Of a DNA stretch of 64,000 bases, positions 11,097 through 22,400 are shown piece by piece. This stretch comes from Halichondria panicea (taxonomy: Eukaryota > Porifera > Demospongiae > Suberitida > Halichondriidae): positions 4,780,169 to 4,844,168 of the forward strand of contig NC_087386.1 in assembly GCF_963675165.1 (NCBI RefSeq), in the 5' to 3' direction. Each line of letters opens with the position of its first letter. Position 1 is the stretch's first letter. The notes beneath the pieces are model-generated. The model ran no database searches, was not told where the DNA came from, and saw only the letters and a program-made list of their open reading frames with translations. A program made the position numbers and the translations under genes.

Positions 11097-12323
11097 TATA
11101 GAATGAAGCTAATCTTGGCCGATCTTACACTGGTTGTATAGTCATACTGACAAACATACAATCCGACACGTAGCAAGTGCAGCTTAGTTCAAGCAAATAA
11201 TGCCTAGCACAGTTTGTCAAACTACCTGTAAGGATTATCTAGATACATCCTTGTTCTATAGTAGGATCAAAAGTCTTACTAGGCATATGAATACATATAA
11301 TGTTTATTGTGCATAAAATACAAAACTACAATAGTAGCATGCTCCAGTGCAACACGTGTATATTTGTGTATATTTGGCCATGCTGGGCAATAACTAAACG
11401 TATACTCACACCATAAATTCATATTCCCACTGGTATAGTCAGTAAGCATTGTGCACACCCTGTGATGCTAAGCAACATAATTACTATCCTTAAGCAACAT
11501 ATCACCTACCACATACTATAATTATATCAGGTGTCAATAGGTTAGGGTAATTAGGTTGCATGCATGGGTTAGCACATACCCAGAGTGTTATAGTACAAGA
11601 ATCAATATAGGATCCCTACATATCCAGAGGAGGTATACGACAGGTAATTAGTCTTTTATTGCTCTAATTATCCACCTGTCGGACCTCCTCTGCTACATAC
11701 CTATACAATACACCAAACCCATCTTCATTACCAAATGCACAATTCTATGTGCACAGCTTCTGAGGAAGGTGGGGTTATAGGGGTAGGGAAGGGAGTTACT
11801 AAGAATAGAGCAAAATGCTACCTTATTCAAACACCGAGGTGTTCGCTTGCGGTATGTTTTGTTTTGCTCTAAGTGCTATGGAAGAGCTTAATGGAAACAG
11901 AAGTCTGATGGAGAACATATGAAAATTCATGGGTATATGTTATATAATAAAAGTGGGGCCACTGTTTAATGGTGAAATGCTATAAACATAATTTAGTCCT
12001 TCGAAAATTACCTGCTATACGACACATGGATTGTTTATCCTACTGGCCCTAATGACCCTTACAAGCTGGTAAACAAAAAAATTGGCACAAAGCGTATATG
12101 GCTTGTATTACAGTAATGGGAACTAATAAATAGTCAACTGCATGTGTGCATGTAACACTATGGGAACCAAGTAAAATAGTTCACTGCAGCGTGTAACACA
12201 TTATGAATGTTTCACCATTGAGTATACAAGTTACCACAGTGGTATAATATTAGATTTGCCGCACTGATAACTGAAACCCTGAAGTGGCTGCCATCAAATT
12301 ACTCAAGCATGGAATTCATTCCA

Positions 12324-12418
12324 GAGAACCACAATCAAGTTTAACTGGCCTTGGGACTATTAGAGCTATGAATTTCACAAGAGAACCACAATCAAGTTTA
12401 ACTGGCCTTGGGACTATG
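12324..12418 (+). repeat. Tandem duplication of about 58 bp
   Basis: GAGAACCACAATCAAGTTTA and the next 16 bases occur twice, 57 bp apart. Copy 2 has the same pair near 32483-32570, the second unit shortened. Confidence 0.8.
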
Positions 12419-13447
12419 ACTAAACAAATAACCCAGGCGCATGGCATGTAGGAAGTAACCTCATGCACCACATGAAATTTAATTATACCACGTGTATTAT
12501 GTTCAAGGCTAAAAAACTTACTTGCATGCATGCATGCACGTTCACCAGCTAGCTACAAAGTTGAAGGCAGCCTAAATAGACTCTGCATGTGAACTACAAA
12601 TTAAGCTAGCAAAATTGTATTCATGCGAACTGGCGATGCTGTATGGGGAAGTATAATTAGTTTCTTTTCTTAAACCGCTGTGCATATATAATTATTATAG
12701 TGCCGCTGACCTAAAACTACAGTATGCTGTTCTCAAAGCTGTGCATGCTGCGGCTTGCATTTGTTCAGCAAACTGAATTACAACACCTATACTTATAAAT
12801 ATTTTATTGGCCGTTTTAGGCTTCATCACATATTAACTTGTTCTATACATGCTATAAATCACGCGGAGGGATTAGCACTTCAATGCTCTGGCTCTATAGT
12901 CTGCCAGTAACTTGTATATAAGCTCGTCACATTAATTTTACGGGCTCAACAATAGATACTATACAGACTTCTGCCAGGCTATCCTGAAAACTATGGACAG
13001 ATATAAATTTAGTGTATAGATCTACCATGAAGTGATCCAAGTAGATCTATATAGATCTAACTCACTTTTACATCACAAATTGGCAGCCACCTCACAGCTA
13101 GCTGCATGTGGTCAGTATGATCAAGTAGACTGTATATCCAATGACCCTTTTTGTTGTTGTGGGAGTAGAATGGGTAAAGATGCTTGCTGAGAGTTGTGAC
13201 TTCTGAGCTCTGAATGTGGTAGTAGCCACAAACAAGACAGCACCACTATATACACCTATATTAAATCTATAACCTATAGACATTGGCCATTTCATACAAC
13301 TGTTACAGCAATCCAATGTGACATTCAGTCTGCATGTTGAACTCATCCATGCATGTACACAGATTAGATTTTTGCTCGGTTTTATTCGACAATGAAACAA
13401 AATCTGCCAAATTTAAAACTACTATCTTGTTGTGTTGAGGCTACATA

Positions 13448-13513
13448 TATATCCATGGTACAAACACAGTACTATCGCTAGTATACTAGTACTGTGTTTG
13501 TACCATGGATATA
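13448..13513. repeat. Perfect 26-bp inverted repeat (copy 1)
   Basis: Arms TATATCCATGGTACAAACAC(AGTACT) and its reverse complement flank a 14-bp loop. A second hairpin follows at about 13650-13700 (CGATTATACTGTGGATCC against its complement). Confidence 0.9.
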
Positions 13514-14240
13514 AAATTTTCCAATGTTGAGAATGAATCAATCAGTGAGATATATTTAAGTACAACTATACTCACATCTACTCGATGCACTGTATATAAC
13601 CCATGGCCAGCCCAAGAAAAAATAACGAATATTTTACTCCACAAAAATGACCCGCTATACGATTATACTGTGGATCCGATCCACAGCATAATCGTATAGC
13701 GGGTAATTTTCGACAACACTGTTAATTATGAACCTAATAGCTATAATTATACGAATGCACCACCCACCTAATTCATGCATGTCTAGTAGATGGAGAGTGT
13801 TCCCATGCAATGAAAACATTTAATACCCTGAATGTAAATTACCTGTGGGGTGAGAGGGAAATTTTGCCACAAAATTGCTTCAATAAGGCCACTGTTAGTT
13901 GCATACTTGTTTCAGATGAGAATACTAGCTCAACCCGATGAGGGAGGGAGGTCTTCATTACCCATTATCCCATTATTTGATGACATCATGTCCTAACTGA
14001 TGAAAATGCACAAAAGGACGGAGTCTGAACATAACATTTTTTTACGGACTGGCTTTTTGGTGCACAATGCAACTTGCACATGCATGGCACATGGTAAAAT
14101 AATGCAATGTCAGCAAAAAAAAGGACTTTGACCTCAAATAATGGCTGACATCAGCAATAATGACTTAATTGAGGAGGTCTGCACCACGACGAGATGTGCT
14201 GCCTGGAATTGTTATTGGTAAGCAGTCTGCTTATTACTTA

Positions 14241-14535
14241 GTTGGGCGGAGCCCGACCGTCCCTGACGGGAGGTAGGGTTTCAAGCCTATGTCAGGATTT
14301 GTCTTTGCTGCAACTATAGTTGCAGCCCAATCAGATTGCAGCATTTCTACTATCTGTGTCACGTCCGGTTGCGCAACCTCAAGCAAGATAAAATTGGTTA
14401 ACACCCACTTCAGAATAATAAAATAAAATGATTATTCATAGCTGCTTATCAGCGTGTTACATAATTCAGCAAGACAAATCCTGACATAGGCTTGAAACCC
14501 GACCTCCCGTCAGGGACGGTCGGGCTCCGCCCAAC
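14241..14535. mobile_element. 295-bp MITE with about 67-bp TIRs
   Basis: Both ends carry GTTGGGCGGAGCCCGACCGT and its continuation in inverted orientation (14241-14307 and 14469-14535). The flanks are TACTTA on each side (14235-14240 and 14536-14541); a TA duplication is also compatible. The arms contain an internal GACGGGAGGT/ACCTCCCGTC motif. It is non-coding and lies 62 bp beyond the end of the large duplication. Confidence 0.9.
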
Positions 14536-14656
14536 TACTTATTACTGTAGAAGGCTATACATTACTGTAACAGTAAGAACTGAATGCATGCATGGTTACC
14601 ACATGTATAATAGTCTGGTCAACATCATTATGTGATCACAGATACGTATAGCTAAT

Positions 14657-15431
14657 TATTATGCCTCGAGGCGTAGCCGCACGAGGGATACGGTAAAGCT
14701 GACTGTGTGTGTGTCTGTCTGTCTGTGTGTGTGTGTATTCCAGCTATAACTGCTCAACGGTTGCAATGTAACGAAAACTAACAGCTTCTATAGGCTTCTA
14801 GCCACGTTCTCTTGGATTTTGATTCGTGGATTAGCAAACTAAAGCTTCTTTCTCGAGTTATGGCTAGGTTTGACTCACATTGAAGGCTGTTGCAGTCTCT
14901 TCAGAATCTTTCATAGCATCATCTGTCCGCACAAACTTTCTATTCAACATATGAGTTAGCCTTGCACTAAAGCGCTAGCTTTTTGTTAGCTACAATACTC
15001 AGAAAATATATGTTAAAACAGCTAGCTAGCAGTAGCCATTATTTTGTGAAATTGATATCTTTAGACACACCCTTTAATTATTCCTGTGGATGTAATGCGC
15101 ATGCGCGCTCATCCCCCATGTGTGAGAAAATAATATCCAAGATCCTCCTGGCAGATGATCTTTGTCTTGAGGGCCTGGTAAGCCACAAAACACTACCATA
15201 TAACAATATAGATAACAATATGCATGTACACAGGTCTTTTCTTCTTAGTCTTAGATATTATATACACTGAACTACACATAATACAACAATAGATGCATGT
15301 AAATAAGTCTTTTCTTCTCAGTGACTTTATATAGATAAGCTAACTTAATACTAATATAACACTCTAATACTTTTAAGCGAAAGCAAAAACATGGCGAGAG
15401 GCATTAGCACAGCGCCAGCTTGAACACTAGT
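14657..15431 (+). repeat. Interspersed repeat, subfamily 1 (intact)
   Basis: About 770 bp beginning ATTATGCCTCGAGGCGTAGC, with an internal (GT)n run and ending ...CACAGCGCCAGCTTGAACAC. It matches 62517-63674 along its length. No coding function was seen; the frame at 14983-15270 lies inside this repeat. Confidence 0.85.
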
Positions 15432-15637
15432 TTATTAAAGTATGCGTTTGTTTTGCTTATCCAAACATAATGGGGACATCCAAGTTAACTCATGTTTCAT
15501 GTTTATGTCATGCACCGCTGCACTTTCCTTGTTTCTTTAACTCCTGTCTTATACCCATGCACTGCTGGTCTTCCCCACGAGTTTCACAGCAATCATTGTA
15601 CTAATTATGTAGACAGTGCATTTGATTACTTTTGCAG

Positions 15638-16051
15638 CCAAACGAAGAGAAAAGGAAGCAGAAAGACTGTCTTTGTATCCAGCACACCAGTACTAAAATC
15701 AAAACAAAAAGATCTCATTCCATCTACTGCCTCTAATTCTGAAACAGAAATTGAACATGATGTCCATTCTCCCACCAACTCAACACTGGTGGTGGTGGCT
15801 TTGGTACTGAGAATACACTTCCTATTTCTGAGCAGAATATTGGGGTCACTGTGAGCGAAGAAAAGGATATGCAAAACGCTCAGCAAAGACCAAATTCAAG
15901 GTGATGAAGTGCAAGCCCTGAGTAGAATGGATGGCGACAGGGGTAAAGAGAACCCAACACCAAACGGGGAGTTGCTATCTGATGTGGATAATGGCAGCAG
16001 AGATGTTGTGTGTGGAGAACAAGAAGATGTATATCTGTCTATTGTTCAGTA
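15638..16051 (+). pseudogene. Decayed gene fragment (unidentified last exon)
   Basis: After an acceptor-like TTTTGCAG, coding-like text runs to a stop but only through two frame changes: TPVLKSKQKDLIPSTAS... in one frame, GGGFGTENTLPISEQN after a slip in the GGT run near 15787, and GDEVQALSRMDGDRGKENP ending LSIVQ-stop after another near 15900. Ser/Glu-rich; family not recognised. Confidence 0.45.
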
Positions 16052-16500
16052 ACCCTCAACAATCAACCATTTAGTGATGGAGAAACTGATGTGATGTGTA
16101 CATGTAGTATCAAACCATAAATTGTTACGTAGCCTTTACTTACGAAATCATTATGTTTCCCTGCTGTCATTTGAAGTCTCTAAAAACAAACCAGCGCGAT
16201 GCCGGAGTTTGTGATCACCTTATATAATAGATACTATCTTGCGCATGCTATTACATTTCTTTAACTGAACAATCGGTCGACTGTTCCTGCATGCATGCAT
16301 GCATGGGGCTAGCCTATAATGTAATTAAGGGAACAACAGATGTGACAGGGGAGAGAGTGAGAGGGCGCTGTAGTCTGTTCACCGTTAGACAGATAACTTT
16401 CCTAATTTTCTGATGCGGTTTGAGAAGTACTTTGTTTTTGTGGAAAGTGATGTAATGTTAGAGAATGTTCTAGATTTACCATGTGTTGTTGTGCAAGACC

Positions 16501-16569
16501 TAGCCTCGAGACCAGGCCCCTTGAGAAGAGGTTAGGGTTAGGGTTTTAATCGGCCTGGTCTCGAGGCTA
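16501..16569. mobile_element. Miniature TAGCCTCG element
   Basis: A 69-bp hairpin with TAGCCTCGAGACCAGGCC at one end and the reverse complement at the other, around a TTAGGG-like core. The ends resemble those of the 1087-bp Mutator-like element and the 137-bp element at 5675, so it is probably a deletion derivative. Confidence 0.65.
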
Positions 16570-17036
16570 TCCAAGAGAGATGGAGAAGAAGAGAGCTTAT
16601 GAACAGCGTGTAAGAGAAGTCGAACATGGATCGTTTACGCCTTTGGTTTTCTCTGCTGCGGGAGGTATGGGTCCGGCTGCAGATATAGTCTACAAGAAAC
16701 TAGCTTCAATGCTGGCAGAGAAACAGGACAAAACATACAGCACAACTCTGAATTGGATGAGATGTAGGCTAAATTTCTCCCTCATAAGATCAGAGATTAT
16801 GTTCATCAGAGGCTCTAGGAAGTCATTCACCACCACCACACCATGGAAGGCCTTAGACACTGGCACTATTGACCTAGCAACTCAAGAAGGCCGGGTGCTA
16901 TCGGTCTGAAACATGTGTTTTCACCCAGGAACTTTATAAAATTATGTCACATGTTTTTGTTGTTTTTTCTTGGTTTGTTTTTTTGTTTTGTCTTTTGTCT
17001 TTTGTCTTCTCACTTGCAATAAGTATTATTAAAAAA

Positions 17037-17069
<33 letters not shown>
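16570..17069 (+). mobile_element. 5'-truncated retroposon fragment with poly(A) tail
   Basis: A 109-codon frame (16580-16909) reads KRAYEQRVREVEHGSFTPLV, GGMGPAADIVYKKLASML, and ends RGSRKS...DLATQEGRV. I recall this as the C terminus of a retrotransposon protein frequent in marine invertebrates and fish. A T-rich 3' part and a run of about 30 A (17041-17069) follow, as expected of a LINE-type insertion. It directly abuts the miniature element at 16501-16569. Confidence 0.65.
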
Positions 17070-17070
<1 letters not shown>

Positions 17071-17094
17071 ACCTGAATATAAAAGGGTCAGTTA

Positions 17095-17661
17095 TTATGC
17101 CTCGGTGCGCATGCGCAAGCGAGGTATATACGGTAGTGTGTTTGTGTGTCTGTGTGTGTGTCTGTGTAGACCGCTACAGCTGCTCAAGGATGAATCAAGT
17201 GCAAGTAAGAATTTCTATAGGCTTCTAGTCATGTTTACTTGGATTTTAATTAATTCGTGGATTTGAAAAATAATGCTTCGTTCTCGAGTTATGCCTAGTT
17301 TTGCTTACTTGGAATGCTATTGCAGCCTTTTCAGAAGAGTCCGTAGCAAAACTTGTTCACCGAGTGTTACTACTCTACTTAGTAGTTAGCTCTGCACTAG
17401 AACGCTAGCTATTGGTAGCTGCAAGAGTGAGCAGAAAGCTGCAAGGCTCTGCTGACTTGCAGCCATTAATTTTAGACTTGAACTTTTGGCATCGATCGTT
17501 TTTAACAACAATCATGGTCGATCATTACCCACTCTATTCGGTTGATTGCATGCAGCAAAATTCATCATGATATCAATGTGTGTATAAAAGCTAGCTATTA
17601 GTAGTTTTATGTTATGTAGCTTTGGCACCTCCACCGAGGCATCAGCACCCGCGGTGCTTTC
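17095..17661 (+). repeat. Interspersed repeat, subfamily 2
   Basis: Starts TTATGCCTCGGTGCGCATGC, has an internal (GT)n, and ends CCACCGAGGCATCAGCACCC plus GGTGC. The first and last bases contain a short inverted GCCTCGGTG/CACCGAGGC. Its internal blocks (CTTCTATAGGCTTCTAG, TCTCGAGTTATG) are shared with subfamily 1. It sits between a retroposon poly(A) tail and a gag fragment. Confidence 0.8.
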
Positions 17662-17739
17662 ATTGTTTTTGTAAGTCAGTTGTGTTTATTGCTGTGAAAA
17701 ATTATTGAGAACTTGACAATTAGCGCAAGCAGGCGCTGA

Positions 17740-18495
17740 CATATGGTGGGATTATATCGTTGACGACTTACAGCGAGACCCACAGAAGAAGTTTATGAGA
17801 TCAACTATCAGAAGCGGAGCAGCTTACAAGGCATCGGCAGAGAGAATGACGAAGGCCGATCGTGAGCTGATTCAGTCACTACTGGAAGACAGACGAGCAA
17901 TGCAGGCCAGCCTAGATGCCTTAACAAGACTAGTGGAGCGTTCACACACACACTAGGAGAAGACACGGAAGGAACCACAGCTAGGAGGACTCACCACAGC
18001 GAGCCTAAGCTCACAAAGTTTTGTGAAGCTAGCGACGACGTTGAAGCCTACCTCACCACTTTTGAAAGGCTGATGGGGGCTCATGAAGTGGACACAACTC
18101 GATGGGCGTATCTCCTGGCCCCACAATTAACTGGGAAGCTTTTGCAGCCATACCCGATGCTACATCCGGATCTTACGAAGATGTAAAAGCTGCAATACTC
18201 GTACGCTATGATATCAACGACGAGACCTATCGTCAATGATTCAGGGCGGCATCATGCAAGGATGGAGAACCTACCAGGAGCTGGCATGAGAACTCTAGAC
18301 CTTTTAAACAAGTGGATGAAAGACTACAAGGACGATCCCCAGAAGATATTGGAGCAGATAGCTACTGAACAGTTACTGGGTAAAATGACACGAGAAATCC
18401 AGATCTACGTACGCGAGAGGAAACCGGAGTCAGCCATGCAGACAGGAGGCCTTGCCGAAGACTACAACATCCACATGCAGAGATTAGCCAGATAA
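17740..18495 (+). pseudogene. Ty3/gypsy gag-like fragment
   Basis: Three broken frames spell a gag protein: an N-terminal helix region (about 17750-17955), then KLTKFCEASDDVEAYLTTFE, LLAPQLTGK, and after a shift AAILVRYDINDETYRQ; finally LLGKMTREIQIYVRERKPES in another frame ending at 18495. The order and motifs match SCAN-like gypsy gag proteins. Several frameshifts and stops make it dead. No protease, reverse transcriptase or LTR was seen. Confidence 0.75.
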
Positions 18496-19480
18496 TATCA
18501 ACTTAATTAACCCCAACTCACATGATCATCCCTATCAAACATCCATGCTGCATGCATGGTTTATAATTATGTATCACCTTGATTTATATTTTTATATCTT
18601 ATGAAGTAAAGTACGTAAAATATAGTATTGTATACTGCCACAAACAGTTTTCACCAAGGAAAATACGGTCACGTATTATGATTGTTATTTGCAAATGTAG
18701 GTTTTTGCTTGTCAAAAATTATATTAAGCTAAATATTAACATAATGTGATCATTTGTTTTTAAACAAAATGGGGGGCCTCCAACTATTCGTTGTGTTTAC
18801 AAAAGCATGCATGGGATTGCCCGGCCGGATTCATGCATGCAGGGAATAATAATTTATTAATTAAGTACCTTGTTGATATTTCAAGTTCTTGCTTACTACT
18901 GATGACTGTACATGCATGGGTATATTACTATTGGTGTAATCCCTATAGAAACATCTATACATGCACTGTGATGATTTAAGTTGCTTATTGTATATAGCAA
19001 AGTTAAGATATAATACTGAATTATAGCTAGATCTATATATATATAGCTATTATGTACACCATTAGTCAAGCAGTGATAATTATTTCCCCTCCCTGTATAC
19101 CTCCTCATGCATGGCTATACATTTGCATGTGGTTTGTTAAGAGCTGTGATGATTCCTGGAACTTTTAATTGAAATGAGATTCACAGCCTGACTATAGACT
19201 ATAATTATTTCCGGGAAATAGCTTCTGAGTCATGCCTGCACGTGTTTCTATAAGCCTGTGGTAAAATTGTACGCAGCCTTTACTGCTCTTGTTGCATTTT
19301 GAGTGGGCAGATCAAAGGAAACACTGTGCCAATATCTGCCATATGTAAGTTCATTTGTCGTATATTGCTAGATCTACAATAATATTCTAAGTGATTATAC
19401 AATTATGCTAGATTATTTTAGCTTTGTATAGATCCTTCAGCAGTAGTTTTATAGGAGCTGTAGACTATTTGAGCATAGAC
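18496..19480. promoter_or_regulatory. Upstream region of the MNT-like gene
   Basis: About 1 kb of A/T-rich DNA between the gag relic and the MNT-like start codon. It should contain the promoter and a 5' untranslated exon (an ATGTAAG donor-like site near 19343 and a TCCTTCAG acceptor near 19433-19440). No defined core element recognised. Confidence 0.35.
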
Positions 19481-22400
19481 ATGACTGCTGAGGATTCTCC
19501 TGCTGATGACAGGGTGTGTCTAATACTACAGGCAGCTCAATACCTGGAGAGTCCTAATCCTGATGCAGTTGCAGGCAATAATCTAACTGCAGGCACTAGT
19601 AGAGCAGTGAGCTCAGTGAAAAGAAAAAATGGTTGCAGCAGCCAAGAAAGAGGGGCAGAAATCGATAAGGGTGGAACCAGCATGCTGGCCACTTTTCATC
19701 ATGAGGAAATCTCAGGTACATATATAATTATGCTGATTATATTGCAGCAAGCAATATATAGATGTGTTGTATACCATGTGCCACATGATGTTAAATGAGC
19801 TTGGGATTAGGTAGTAGTATTTTGTGGTAGGGAACGAAGTGTCCAACATGGCTGCATGCATGCATGCATGCATGCCCAATTATATTTATCCGTCTCAGGT
19901 GGGGGTCCTGCTATTGCTTAGAGAAGATGAGATATATACCTCAAATCCCGATTATTTTGATCTATTTAATCCCTTAAATCAATGCAGGCATGCATGCATG
20001 TCAATAGTGGGTTTCTAAAGGTAATAGTCTATCTGTATAGCTAATGCAAATCACCTCCATTGTCTCTTGCATGCGCACGCATACATGCATGCACACACGC
20101 ACGTTCACACGCACGCACACACACACACACGCACGCACACACGCACACACACACACACGCACACACACACGCACACACACACACACACACACACAGATTC
20201 AGACATAGAAACAGACGGAGAAAGTGAAGAGCCTGGCCTTCCCTTGTCTCCTGATTCTCATTTGATCTCACACAAAAAGGGAGGGAAAATGCGAGCCAAT
20301 CTCGACTCCAAAGAAAGGGGGAGAAAAGGAGGTCACGGGAAGGCAAAGGTCAGTATTGAGGAGATGATTCAAAAACAAGAGACTGCCAGTCAGATACACA
20401 ATGAGAACGAGAGGTACAGGTGAGTGGTGGAAACAGATGCATGTTCGTGTATTAATCGTATTAAATACTATATAGATTTTAGGAGTGTGCATGTTGACTT
20501 AATTGCTGTGATCTCCTAAATGTTGTCGACGTGATACGTATGCGTGTATATGTAAAAGTGCTGATGCTTTGCATGTGGGTATAACTATAGTTTTGTTTTA
20601 ACAGAATATCTAGTATTGCATCTAATATACGGGACATGGATGGTTACCCATACATGATTGCTATAGTTTTGCATGCGCATGCATGGTGGCACCACTTACA
20701 TGTACCCCAGTCAAGGGGCTGAGGTTATTTCAGTTTCTAAGCATCTGTTGTGATAATTTTCTTATTGCTGGACTACCATGAAGTTTCCTTGGATACAACA
20801 GACACACTGTCTGGTATTTGGAGTGAATACACATGGACTCTTTCATGTTTTCCATGAAAAACACATGTTTTATTAATTGGTGTATCGCACTCCTGTTCCT
20901 TTTTATTGCATGCATGCATGTTCTACTCTCCAGGTGCTCAGACAATTAGACAATGGGATATTACTATGTATAACATGATTACCATTTAACCACAAATTTA
21001 CCAAATATAATATAGTATACATAATTATAGGGGAGAGAGTACTAACTATTATCACTAAAGAGTGTTGCACTGATTATATATACAGGAGGAAGGAGCTACG
21101 TGTTGCTGTACTTAGTCTTCGGAATCAGTTAACTAGACCCACCAAGCGACCTGCCGTCAAATTGGTACTGGAAGCAGCTATTAAAGAACTGAAAGTGAGT
21201 ATATAACAGTATAGAGCATGCATGCAGATTGAGGTTCTGTATATAAAATAGAATGCCGTTTTCAAGTAGGGCATGCACAGACTTAGATAGAGGGTTGAAT
21301 ATGGAAAGTGTGACAATTGGATATGCTTCTGTCGTAACCTTTTCGTGTGGCTCTGTACCTGAAAGTGAAGAGGGTGTAGTCGTTAAAAATAACTGGCTGA
21401 TGTTTCCCTTATTAATTTTTAAAATGGTATAATCATTCTTATAGGAGTATTTTGGTTATGCTAATGGTAATCATTCATGTTTTCCACTATTGAATATGCT
21501 GCCCTCCCCAAATCTCTAAAAATTTTATTTTAGCATTCAGGTACCTCTAATCTCTAATTGAGTGTTCCTTATCTGTTTTGTTTTTTTGCTTTGCTCTGTT
21601 GCCGACATTGCCCTCCTACAATAATAGGTCTATGCATGCACATTCCTTTCTTTTCCTCATAATTTCACCCTGTATATAGGCCTCATACACACAATGGTTT
21701 GTATGTGAGTGCTACATGTTACCCAGTTCAAAGTTTCAACCAACACACTGCTCCTCACTTCTACTCTTGACGTGTAGTTCAGTGTTTAACCTCGCAGTCT
21801 GCATGACTGTACTTATCACCCGACTGCGGTAATGGTTAAGCTAGCCATAATGATAAAGCAGCTTCCCAGTGGAGGTATGCAGGAGCAATTAGTTGATTGG
21901 CAGCTTCCCATGGCGTGCCGAGTTAAATACCACATAGAGTATCACGTAGCCATGCTTTCCGGGCCTAGTTTTGAGGTCCAGGAACTAATTCTGTAAGTAT
22001 ATAGTGCTTACCAGTGTCACCATTATTTGCTAATTCTTTACCAGAAAACAGCCGCCACAATTCCTCCCACTTAATTATGTACACCTTGGTCAATAAAAAT
22101 CATTTAATTCACAGGGTTTCCATCCTTGCCAGTTACAAACCTAAAACCAGAAACTTGTATCTGTCTGTGTTCATCATGTTCTCAAACAAGGAAGGTAATG
22201 TGGTTGAGCTGCTGATATACCCTTCCCTAAGCTAATTATCCAGACAATGTATAAGGATTCTCTGTAACTGTTCTATAAATAAAATCAGGTGGTATAGGCA
22301 AATTTCATCTTATATATATACATGTACGAGCCTTAAACAAACAAGAAACCAATGCCATCAAATCGATCTACTGTATGGTTGTTATCTATATACATAGAAT

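Larger units (their letters stand above)
1..14178 (+). repeat. Large direct duplication, copy 1
   Basis: This segment aligns with 22324-34326 in the same orientation, base for base apart from scattered substitutions and small indels. Homology is already present at base 1, so the left edge lies at or beyond the window start. It ends at the shared GAGGAGGT (14171-14178), after which the two copies diverge completely. Copy 1 is 2175 bp longer; three insertions (1861-2396, 6690-7776, 9100-9617 plus their target duplications) explain all but about 20 bp. It could be a true tandem duplication, with the rest of copy 1 left of the window, or two haplotypes assembled one after the other. Confidence 0.95.
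9623..14178. other. Gene-free part of copy 1
   Basis: No convincing exon on either strand. It holds the MITE at 10862, hairpins at 11620-11690 (GAGGAGGT/ACCTCCTC) and 11810-11870 (TAGAGCAAAA/TTTTGCTCTA), a short TTAGGG-like run near 10480-10500, the tandem unit at 12324 and the palindrome at 13448. Confidence 0.5.

Noticed and set aside
16944..17228. 94-codon frame with a poly-Lys run
   Set aside because: It runs through the retroposon poly(A) tail and into a repeat; not a gene.
19824..20018. Short frame in intron 1 of the MNT-like gene (VGVLLLLREDEIYTSNPDYF)
   Set aside because: An acceptor-like CTCAG precedes it, but joining exon 1 in phase hits a stop. No convincing donor; too short to call.
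20001..20346. Cys-Val and His-Thr repeat frames
   Set aside because: Translations of the CA/TG microsatellite on both strands; only the end of the plus frame is a real exon (20197-20419).
20741..20850. Open plus-strand stretch LDYHEVSLDTTDTLSG in intron 2 of the MNT-like gene
   Set aside because: About 30 codons, within chance expectation, and no matched acceptor and donor.
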